From Symsagittifera roscoffensis (lineage: Eukaryota > Xenacoelomorpha > Acoela > Convolutidae), in assembly GCF_963678635.1 (NCBI RefSeq), contig NC_087067.1, forward strand, positions 38,326,686 to 38,390,685: 64,000 nt of DNA, written 5' to 3'. The position numbers and the translations under genes are program-made. The notes under the pieces were generated by a model that worked only from the letters and a program-made list of their open reading frames with translations, ran no database searches and was not told the DNA's origin. Each line of letters starts with the position of its first letter. The stretch's first letter is position 1. Shown one piece after another: positions 46,633 through 56,514 of the stretch.

Positions 46633-48101
46633 TCAACATATCGCTATTTTGACCCGAAAAACCGGTCTGCTTACTGTGTTTTTCAATGAAAAACGGTACA
46701 GGAGTATTTATAAAGGTTGAATAATTAGTAATAATGAAAATGATATAACCCTCCGGGTTTGTTCAGAAACCGAATTAAGTTGCTTAACACGGAAATTCGC
46801 AATTCGGTGAAGGTTCATTACAGTGCAGTCACTGTCGATCCCCCACAGATTGAGATCTTACTTTTGTACCAAAAGGAATACAAAACTTGTCAAGGATACC
46901 CAACGGTCGATTGTTGTTGTCCTTGAGCCCCTTCCTGTCGCTCTTTGCGCTGCTTGCCGAATCAGTCTTCTTCACTAATCCCGAGATCCTTCCGAATTGA
47001 GCGCAAATTAGCATTAACGTGCTTAAATACTCAAATAACCCTACAGTACAAGCACCAGAAACGGGCCACAAAATTGATCGTAACGATCCTGACTGATTTA
47101 TATGCCTGTAAAATCAAAATATCATCAACAACATCGGATCACATCTCGTCTGGGGGGATGATTTCTACTGAATTTATACTTTTCACTGTTTTTGGTTTTT
47201 CGGTTGATTTTCTATGTTTTTTGTTTCTTTTTAGGTACTATACTATTTTTTGTTTGGTTTCCTGTTTATCTTTATGTGTTTTTTGTCACAAACCTCTCAG
47301 GGAACGACGGAACGGTCAACCCCCCTTCCTGATACGTGAATTTTTGGTCTTAACTAGGTTAAAAGCTATTCACGTGAATCCGGAAGGCTTCCGCGGACCA
47401 AACTACCCTTCCGACCCGGTGGTTAGGGACTTTTTCTCATTATGCGGTCAGCGCGGAGTGATTGTTAACGGTTCTGCCGTTCTTGATGTTAAAAAAGAAT
47501 GAAACCCAGGAGCGCGATAAAAACATCTATGAAACATTCGACCGGAAGTCTCTATCGACAGAAAAAAAAGCTGGGTTCTGAAACGGCTGGCTAGCGTCCA
47601 AAGACAGCTCTACATGCTTTTCACCGTCTCTACCAAAGCCAATTCTTTTGGGTGACTACTAACATCGGGTCGACAAAAAAAAGTAACCGTTTCCGGCTTC
47701 GATCAGAACGCTCTAAATAACTTAATTATATGCTAAAATAGTTAGCTCATGGCTGGGTCTCAGTATCCCCAGACCACGAGGTCACTCCTAAAAGCAGGGC
47801 TACATCTTATTTTTTATTTTACTATTGTTTTTGTTCAGTAGATAAAAATCATCATCTCCATCGAAGATGGATCAACCCTTTCCCTTACTTAACTCCTAGC
47901 TTCTCATGATCTGAAAACGAAATTAGATGTTAGTAATTCAATTCAGGACATATATAGGAAGCTAAAAATTTCTAAAATACAGAGTTATAGTTTTCTCCCG
48001 AAACACCTCCGGATTCTGGACTCCAGGGAAATAACGTCCATATTTCCTTCAGGAAGGCTGGATACGCCGTACCAACACTCTTCCTTTTTCTCGGGATTCG
48101 C

Positions 48102-48135
48102 GTTGTAACGATTGTAGCGGCACAATCGTTACAAC
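48102..48135. repeat. Perfect 14-bp hairpin in cassette E
   Basis: Same stem and loop, about 360 bp upstream of the acceptor of the exon 1 that leads into the complete SF1 gene. Confidence 0.95.
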
Positions 48136-48483
48136 TCGGAATGGTTTTGGGTCACAATAATCTTCTTATTGTTCGTTTTTCTCCTCTGACTCTTCTCTGT
48201 CCAATTTTTATGTTGTTCTCGTTGAAAATACTGTTGTGTTTTTGCCGTTTCAATTGGTGCGAAATCTCGACGTTGTCTTTCTTTTTGAACGAATTTTTAA
48301 AAAATTAACATAAAACTTCAAATTAACCTTTCCGCGTTTGTCAAAATGAACGATTATGCCCTCTAAATTGTTAAAACCGTCAATCATCCCACTCCGATGT
48401 AACAATTTAGTTTCGAATTTCGGCTTTGCATTTTCGTACATTCTCGTCGAATGTCACATCGTTTTACTTTTTTAATCTTTGGA

Positions 48484-48497
48484 GTTTGCTTTTTCAG
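48484..48497 (+). promoter_or_regulatory. Splice acceptor 7 nt upstream of SF1 ATG
   Basis: GTTTGCTTTTTCAG ends at 48497, followed by AAGGATA and the ATG at 48505. It is conserved in all five cassettes. It fits either a trans-spliced-leader acceptor or the 3' end of a 5' UTR intron. Confidence 0.6.
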
Positions 48498-48504
48498 AAG
48501 GATA

Positions 48505-51500
48505 ATGAACGTACAAGCGCCTGCTAATAAACGAGCCGCTGAGGAGGGTGAGTGACATTTGTGATGTTACTTAACCTATTATAAATATGAAACAAGGAAA
48601 AGGCTCCCCAGTTTCGCTCCCCAGTTTCGCTCCCCTTGGTTAACCTATAACATCGAGTTGTCAAAAATTTGAAATTTAGGGCGCCCTTTGAAGTTCAGGT
48701 TGCCCTAGATTTAGGAATCTTGTAGAAGGCTGCTATCAGAGTTCTCCGGAAGTATTTGGAAAAAAGCTCTGTTCTAGCCAAAACCAAAGAGGGCTGGATA
48801 ACTTTTTCCTTGCTGTTAATTATTTTCGTTATTTTTAGCTGCTCAGAGGTTGCAGGATATATTGATGAAAAAATCGAGTAGCAGTAGCAGCAGTAGCTAC
48901 GTTGCAAGGAGAAAGAAGTCAAGATGGAGCAATGAAGATGAATTGAAGACAGTGATTCCTGGTCTTTCCACGATTATGCCTACTGGGCTTAGTAAAGACC
49001 AACAAGAGGCTTATTTAAGTAAGTTTTAAAATTATATGTTCACATTTTTAAGTTTTGTAGGATCTTGGAGAAACGAAGACTAGCTCAAACTTTGTGAAAC
49101 GGTAAAGCAGCAATATTTTAACGAACTATAGGTTGTTTCTTATAGGGTTTGTATGCTATCTCAATATATTTTCAAAAAAGTATCGGACCAATAATCAAGT
49201 TATTAATACATTTTTAACGTTTTATTTGTACTATGATTACCTGTTTGCGTATCGTTTTAGGCTATTTTGACTTAATCTGCGACTGTTGTATTCCAGGACT
49301 CCCAGATAATTTTATATGGTATTAAAGAGGTATTAAAAGTAAGAACCAAGGATTTTGCCACTTTTCACTGCAGGGGGATACACCTGTGCTAGATGGAATA
49401 GTCTGCGTTTCGTTTTTATGCCAAATCTTTTGCAAGAGATGGAGTTTTATTTGAATGGTTCATTTATTTTTATGTTATCGAACTTCAATAGTTAGTTTTT
49501 GAACGTTTTCCCAGATATTTGAGCTGTTTTTGACATTTCAAAGTAATTTTTGGCGAGCTTTTATTCAAATTCAGGAACGGTTTAAAGGAAAAACAGGTAA
49601 AATATTAAAGCGGTTGGCTGGGCTGATAATGTGTTAACCTGTGAATTTTAGTTCAGCTGCAAATAGAAGACGTAAGCCGAAAATTGAGATCTGGAGATCT
49701 CGGAATTGCACCAAATCCAGCCGACAGGTCTGCCCGTCACGCGCCCTTCATTGGTTTTAACCATCTCTTGTTTAGCTCAGACCAAACTCCTCACACTAGC
49801 AGTGCCAGGACTGGAGGAAGGAATCAGTCGTATAACATTGAGACACCAACAATCTAATTTCTCTTTTTCAGCATTTTGAAAGACTTGTCTATTTGGTTTG
49901 ATTTAAGTTTTCAGTTTTAGCACTGTTTCGCATTTCTCCCTTACACGCAATGGAAATTAATAATCTTTAAATATGTTTTAGGTATCAATAAATCTAATAT
50001 AACACGAAGAAAACTCGTTATTATTTTCAGATGATTGCAGACCTATTTTTTTAGCGGAGTTGGGATGTCAACATATCGAGAAAAAACTTTATTCCAGCTT
50101 GTACGATTCTGGAAAAAAATTTGATTCTAATTTTGAATAGTATTTCAGTGCTCTTCCCAAATCAGGGTTCTTGATTTAGCTATTTTTTTTACAAATCCGG
50201 AAAAAACTTTCGATTCTAATTTTGAATAGTATGTTAATGCTCTTCCCAAATCAGAATTCTCGATTTAGCTAACTTGTCATAATAGAAAACACAATAGAGC
50301 GTGTTTAATATTCATAAAATGAACACCTTTGGAGATCATAATAGGAGTTTATTTAGATCGCCCTCACCTGAGCCGACCTATGACAACCAGGGCAAGAGAC
50401 TGAACACTAGAGAGTACAGGACTAGGAAGAAGCTTGAAGAACAGAGACATGAGCTGGTGATGAAGATGAAGAAACTGAATGAGAGCTACGTGCCACCTTG
50501 CGATTACAAGTCAGTTCATATTTTAGACAACAGTTCTTGGCTTATTTTCGCAATCAATTTTTTCCATTTTTTAGCGATGGAGGTCGTCGATTTTTTTGAA
50601 GCCTGAATTTGATTTCTTACCGTCTTAGGTTTTCAAATTCCTCAGAATATAATGGTGATTTGCAGGGGTGGACTAAGGGCATCCATCGCCCCCACCCACT
50701 CGGGGATTCGACCCCCTACCGACCCAAAGGGTCACCTCTTTGTACTATTTTGAGACATGCATTTTTGGTGACGGACACTAAAAATGTTCCGAAGGTGCCT
50801 TCGGCGTCAATATAAACTAATTTTGAGGGGGAGTGGGCGCCGAAAAAACGCAGGTTTTTGGTCCAAAGTTTTCTGGTCAAAATGCCTTTTTGGGCCTGTT
50901 TCAAAATTTCTATAGTGATTTGGAAAGCTTAGGAATCAATTTGGAGTCGACTTAAAAAAAGGTCGACAAAATTTTCGAAATTTTTTAAAGATAACAGGCC
51001 CCCCACCCCCTCGAGACAATGAAAATCCTAGATTCGTTCCTGGTGTTAAACCTATAAGTGTCAAAAATATATATCCAAATTATTAAACCTATTAAGTGTC
51101 AATAATCTACTTCCTGAAAAAAGTGGGTTTGTCCAAAAATACAAATTTTTTGATTGTGCATAAGTTTAAGAATAATTACCTACACGTACTTAGCAACAGT
51201 GATCTTGTACACGGAATATTTCTATAAATTTGTCCCATAAAAAGAACAGATTGAATTTTTTGATTAAATGCTATCAGAAACTGATTTGAAATTGAGAATC
51301 TATCCTAAAAGATATGACTGTCTTCTTCTTAATTTTCGAGAATTTTTACATTGACTTTCTCTTGACTTTCTCTCGCGTCATTTCATCGCAGCAGCTATTT
51401 TTGAATCAGATATGAGCTACATTTCTTTGAGACTAGCTTTTGAACCTGAATAGCTTGGTTAACTCTTCGGAGTCCTTCTTCTTCGTGACTTCAATTATAA

Positions 51501-54500
51501 ACTACCTCGAGGTTTCAGTGTCCAAGTCCTTTCGCTGTTAAACATGTTCTGACATATCTTCATCTTGATCCTGTTGTTGTTGATGGCAGCCATCATAAAA
51601 AGAGAGAAAGAATTTATTTCAAGCTTTATACAACCCAAATCAAATATTATACAACGTCGTCAAACATTATTAAGAATCAAAATGACATAGGAGAGGATAG
51701 ACCAAGGGCAAAATAAATACTTACTGAGAGTCTGCCCCTTGAAAATAAAGTTTATAAATACTTCTTGATTTTAAATATAGTAAATTGTTTTTGAATCTTA
51801 TTATTTAGGTGAAGGAAATTTCTTATATTTAACAGCATATCAATGTTAACTAAAGGCTGCGCTATGTAAACGTCTCACCATGAATTAAGCTTGTTTGAAT
51901 GTTTTTGATTTTAAAAAAAGAGAATTAAAACAATTTTCTTGTTTTTTTTGAAAAATACTTAATTTCAATCAATCTTAAATCTAAACTTGCTGTTCCTATC
52001 AGTTAAAACAACTAAAATTGCTTATTTTAGAGCGCCGATTGTGAAGTTCAACGAGCGAGTGGAAATACCGACTGATAGACCCGACATCAATTTCGTCGGT
52101 CTCCTGATCGGACCCCGAGGTAACACCTTGAAAAAACTGGAACAGGACTCGGGCACCCGGATTATGATTAGAGGAAAGGGATCTGCCAAAGATGGAACTA
52201 AGCAGTTTGGTAGGAAGGAAATGTATCCGGGAGAGGACGAGCCATTGCATGCATGGATCACGGGAGCCACACAAGAAAATGTGAGCGAATTCGAGTAGTA
52301 ATGTGAACGAAATCCAGGGATAAAAAAATAACGAAAAATCAGTTCTTACAAAACGGCGTCATCGAAAAGCAATTTTATAAAGCGATGTCCCTACTCTGAT
52401 TAAACCAGTGTTCCTGAGTAGTTCTCGAAAATCGAATTTTTGACATGAAGTACATTTTTAATGGAGTGCTCTAATAATCAAATAAGACCTATAAATTGAT
52501 GAAAATTTTGAATGTTCAAATTTTCTTTTAAAACTGAATGGAAGTAATTGAAATGATGCTCTTTGTTTGTGAAGTGCAAAAGTGCGGCAGAGGCCATCAC
52601 CAAAATAATCGAGGAGGGTCTCACTCAACCGGACTCGGAAAACCAGTTGAGGAGGGACCAGCTGATGGAACTGGCTCAGCTTAATGGGACGATAAGAGAC
52701 ATGGGACTCAGGTTTGCGTTTTTCTCATGGCAATTAGGAGAGGGTTGGGTTTCCTCTTGGCAGTAATTTAAACCGAAAACCAAATTAACTTAAAATAAAA
52801 CCAATTTCTATAGCACGATACAAAAGAAGCAAAGGTAAAATTTGTTTATAAGATAACGAGCATGGTATATTGATAGTATTACAGATATTTTAAAATTGAC
52901 TTAAACAAATTCTGCACGTTTCTTCATTAGCATCTTGACTTGGTATTGTTTTAGGTGTGCGAACTGTGGTTCGTATGAGCATAGAACGTGGAACTGTCAC
53001 GAGAGGCAAAATGTGACTCATAATATCTTCTGTCAGAGGTGTGGGGGAGCAGGGCACATTTCAAAAGACTGCAGAGCGTGAGTTATTATGAAGGACGTCT
53101 TTGCTTCAATATATGAAAATAAATGCCAGCGAATGAATTGACGCAAAATAATTTCCTGAACTAGCTGAAGCAGCAATAGTTTTCGCCGAAAATCAATATA
53201 ATTCTCAGTGTCAAAAACAAAGTTTCCAAAAACTACTAGAAAGCTTTTTCAGTCTGATTGTATCGAAAGTTTTTATAATGGCGAAATCTGAATGATTGCT
53301 TTTATTCGTTGCAACTGGATGATGCTCATTACTGGCTTCTACGCATGCAAGCTAGCGAATCGTAGTGGAATAGTATGAATCTACTTTTTTCCTAGCAAAA
53401 TTCCAAGTAAAAATGATCATGTGGTAGTCACGCTTTGTAGCATTGGAAATTTCATAGCTCTGAGTTCTTGGTGGATAGTGTTTGCGGATCATTCAGCGAC
53501 CGTGGCACAGATGGAAGGACGTAAAGAGTCATAATCTACTGGGCTTAGGTTCAATGCATTGTTCAGACATTATTGACGTCTTGCAGTTCGCTTGTTTTGT
53601 TTCGATAGAAGTCAGAAAATTTGCTTATTTTTGTTTTTTTATTTTTTTATGCATTCAGTTGAGATTGATTTTTAATTTCTTTTTGAGTTCAATTTATTTT
53701 TTGCCAACCGACGAGGCTCTCCGCGTAAGAAAAGGAATTGACACCAAAAAACGTGAGTGGCTTTTTTAGTTTTAATGATAAGATCTCCCAGCGGAATAAA
53801 AACGTCTCCTTTTTATCCTGTTGTCTCAAATTGGGTCGACGCGAACAAGTGTCAAGTATTTTTTTCGTGCTTGGGTTCATCGACACTTTTTGAACTGTCG
53901 AAACCGTTTTCCTTTTTTATGCGATTGAGTTTTGATCGGTCTTAATTGTTTCGTCTTTATTTTATCGGCTTAGTGACCTTATTTCGTAAAGGAAATAAAA
54001 TTTCACGCTTTCATCCAGAAGCACCCAAAAGGCTTAAAACTTAAGACTTCCAGAACTTAATAGCCCAAAGTGTATGATGACAACAATTAAGTTTATTTTG
54101 GTTTCATGACGGCCCAGATTTCGTCAGCTTAGTAGCCGCTCGATGAATGTTTCTGAATTTTTCTCACGTCGGCGAATGTATTGGACGTGTTTTTTCTCAA
54201 ATTGAACATCATTCGAGACAAATTATGAAATTTCTGTAAGTTTTGCATTTTTCCTCCATTAGTGGTTACATTTGCTGTCTGTTAATTTGCAATGCCATAT
54301 GTTTGTGTTATTGCATGGGATGCGAAGTTCCGATCCACCTCAGTGTTTCAGTATTCAAACTGTATGAACGATTCTTACGGTACGAAGCTATTTCTTGCTG
54401 TTTTTTCTGCTAATTTTTTTTTCTTGTTTTTATAAAAATTCAGTAGTTGTTTTCATAAGGATTCATTTACGTGCTTTATTAACTTTTGTGAATATGAAAG

Positions 54501-56306
54501 ACTTCCTTGTCTCCTTTACGATGCATAAAAGGGTAAAACATATGAAATTTTTTTTTAACAGAGATCTGTCGGCGATGCCTCCTGGGAGTGAAGCGATAGT
54601 ACCTGTGAGGGACAAGGTGAAGATGGACAGCGAGTACTTGTCACTCATGGAGGAACTGGGAGAGTCCACTCCGAAACCAGTGGGCGCAGACATAAACACC
54701 AGCAATATCAAGGTTCGAACATGTCCTGAAAAGCTTGCTTATGATTAAGCTCCTGTAATAAACAAGTTTGAAGAGGTGAGAAACGGTGAGTTATAACGCT
54801 TCTGAACACTGGAAAAAGTAAAGAAAGTTATGTTGTGGAAAAAGTAAGGAAAACATTTAAGCATTTATTTCAAATTTAAGGACAACTCACATTTCGTGTA
54901 ATTACATTTCGTATATATTGTTTTATAGGCAGTCCCAATATCTAGTTCGTACAAAAGCTCAATGATTTATAAATTCCTACCCAAAAAGTGCGCTAACAAT
55001 ATACAGAGAAAGAAAGAGATTCGAAAATAGGAGTAATTGTAATTATATTGACTAATTTGTCAAATGAGGACTCAATTTCGGCGCATTCATTGCTTTCCAC
55101 TTTTTCAGCAAGAGAACCCTCCCCCACCAAGTGGTCCTAGACCAGGTGGATACAGACCAGGAGCACCCCCTCACCCAAGTGCATGGGGACCACCTCCTCC
55201 CCCAGGTATGGGAGGACCGCCACCCCCGGGATTCCGAGGACCACCACCTCCAGGTGCGTGGGGACCCCCACCTCCTCCTGGACCATACGGTCATGGTCCA
55301 CCACCAGGACCGCCGCCCCCTGGATACATGGGACCACCACCTCCAGGTATAATATAGAAGTACCCCGTATGTTTACACAAGCATAGCTTGTGTTATAGTG
55401 TGAACTTTCTTTTTTTTCCAACCTAAGTCGCAAATATTGTTGCGACAAAATGTGTTCATTTTGAAAGTGATCATTTTGATCCAGCTATTAAGTAAAGCCA
55501 ATGCTAAGGATTTTAAAACAGACTACTATATTACAAATAGGACTTTAGCTTCAAGGCATCATGGATATGTAGCGTAGAGGTAGGGAAGGAGACCAGCAGC
55601 AAAATAAAAGGATTCGAACCTGGGTAGGGTCGGATGTTTTAAATGAATTTTTTCGTAAACTAGTTAAAAAGCGTCCGCTCTATAAATTGAGGCATGTTAG
55701 TTGGTAAATTTCTTTTTTTTTTCAAAATGACTGGTACTGATAATGCGTCATAATTGGTTTGCGTCACTTAGCAATTATGTAGACTCATAATTGGCGAGCG
55801 TCACTTATGAAATTTGGTAGACTCAAAGTTTTACTCTTCAGTTTTTCCCAGTAGCGTTATCGGTCATATTTTTGCTTTAGTATGCGAAGTGCAATTTCGC
55901 CTCTGTGTGGAGTATCCAATTGCCTTTTCCTAATAAAAAGCTATTTTATGGCTCAGAAGTATCTTCATTAAAAGTTCTGAGATTAGTTATACTGAAATTT
56001 TATGATAAATTTAAACTATTGACGAAAATGTTAAAATTTGGTGAAACTTATGAATGCTTAGGTCCTCCGCATGGATACGGATACCCACCACCAGGACCCC
56101 CTTACGGAGGACCACATCACATGGGGGGACCTCCTCCACCACATGGAGTGATGCCCCCAGCGAACGGAGCCCCGCCTAGAGGACATTGGGGACCACCTCC
56201 CATGAACAACGGCATGGCTCCCCCACCACCTCCACCGATGGGAGGAGGGGGACATCATCATCAGAACCCCTACGGAGCACCACCGCCTCCCCCGCCACCG
56301 AGATAA
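48505..56306 (+). CDS. SF1: Splicing factor 1 / branch-point-binding protein, 10 exons, 531 aa
   Basis: Nuclear RNA-binding protein that recognises the intron branch point and, with U2AF, defines the 3' splice site in the early spliceosome. Exons: 48505-48547, 48839-49018, 49652-49727, 50357-50509, 52031-52280, 52575-52711, 52955-53077, 54562-54712, 55109-55346, 56062-56306. All GT-AG with matching phases; 1596 nt with stop. Domains: U2AF-ligand motif (KKSRW) and TVIPG near residues 45-60; SPSPEP phospho-motif near 101; KH/QUA2 domain about 155-280 with the GPRGNTLK loop and GEDEPLHA; two CCHC zinc knuckles, 281-294 and 306-319; [10 protein letters not shown] after them; proline/glycine-rich tail 375-531. 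Human SF1 has one knuckle; yeast and plant homologues have two. Its first exon is part of a five-copy array and its last three exons are duplicated at 61952-63693. Confidence 0.93.
50122..50280 (+). repeat. ~90-bp direct duplication in SF1 intron 3
   Basis: Two adjacent copies share TTCTAATTTTGAATAGTAT and GCTCTTCCCAAATCAG, ending in TTGATTTAGCTA or TCGATTTAGCTA, just upstream of exon 4. Confidence 0.8.
50663..51042. mobile_element. hAT-like MITE, copy 2, in SF1 intron 4
   Basis: Homologous to 7964-8312 along its length (shared TTTGTACTATTTTGAGA and GTCGAC-rich right half). Ends CAGGGGTGGAC and CGTTCCTG are decayed relative to copy 1. Flanks GTGATTTG and GTGTTAAA are only partly similar. Non-coding. 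Confidence 0.6.
51043..52030 (+). other. Rest of SF1 intron 4
   Basis: AT-rich intronic sequence with no recognised element. Confidence 0.4.
53078..54561 (+). other. SF1 intron 7
   Basis: No gene. The last about 365 bp (from about 54197) form the left edge of the unit duplicated at 61785. Copy 2 lacks about 200 bp corresponding to roughly 54335-54535. Confidence 0.6.
55561..55630 (+). mobile_element. tRNA-derived SINE head, copy 2, SF1 intron 9
   Basis: A-box TAGCGTAGAGG at 55570 and B-box-like GATTCGAACC at 55611. The stretch TAGCGTAGAGGTAGGG resembles TAACGTGGAGGTAACG in the copy at 9574. It was duplicated with the SF1 3' end (62960-63010). Confidence 0.5.
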
Positions 56307-56420
56307 AAAGAAAAGAAACTCGTAGTTTGGATGGAATTTTATGTATAGACTATTTTTACATGTGACTGAACCGATATGTATTCACTTGTTTGCTGAGTTT
56401 TGATATTGTATGTGCATCAA

Positions 56421-56426
56421 ATTAAA
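56421..56426 (+). terminator. SF1 polyadenylation signal, copy 1
   Basis: ATTAAA 115 bp after the stop codon. The non-LTR element is inserted after 56449, only 23 bp downstream, close to the expected cleavage site. Confidence 0.65.
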
Positions 56427-56443
56427 CTTCGTATTGTTCTTTT

Positions 56444-56449
56444 GGATTG
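56444..56449. repeat. Target-site duplication of the non-LTR element (left)
   Basis: GGATTG here and at 61140-61145 flank the element. The uninterrupted site is visible in the duplicated copy near 63831 (TTTTGGATTGAAGGCAGC), which confirms the insertion point. Confidence 0.85.
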
Positions 56450-56471
56450 TTGTTGTTGTTGTTGTTGTTGT
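56450..56471 (-). repeat. (ACA)n 3' tail of the non-LTR element
   Basis: Seven or more trinucleotide units on the plus strand as TTG repeats, directly abutting the target duplication. A microsatellite tail instead of poly(A) is typical of CR1/I-like groups. Confidence 0.85.
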
Positions 56472-56514
56472 GAATTTTCAGTAGGATACTGATGGGATGA
56501 TATCCCCAAAGTTC

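Larger units (their letters stand above)
37930..48480 (+). repeat. Tandem array of SF1 5'-end cassettes (promoter side + exon 1)
   Basis: Five cassettes (A-E) each contain about 1-2 kb of upstream sequence, a splice acceptor, the first coding exon of SF1, its GTGAGT donor and intron-1 sequence. All but E end in a truncated start of exon 2. Exon-1 spacing is 1745, 3642, 2385 and 2384 bp; C-D-E are regular 2.39-kb units, while A and B are deleted variants. Units also hold conserved-length antisense ORFs of about 80-96 aa (for example 44436-44693 and 45767-46057) with no recognised product. Unit landmarks are a 14-bp perfect hairpin, a G-run and the CTTCCGGATTG motif. Confidence 0.9.

Noticed and set aside
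42050-47071. The ~80-aa antisense ORF repeated in each SF1 cassette as a real gene
   Set aside because: Its recurrence is explained by tandem duplication; in cassette B the frame is shifted and no domain is recognised. Left unassigned.
55052-55448. Long antisense and alternative-frame ORFs over SF1 exon 9 (also 62442-62838)
   Set aside because: The GC-rich, CCA/GGA-biased proline-glycine exon keeps several frames open. Only the spliced plus-strand frame matches SF1.
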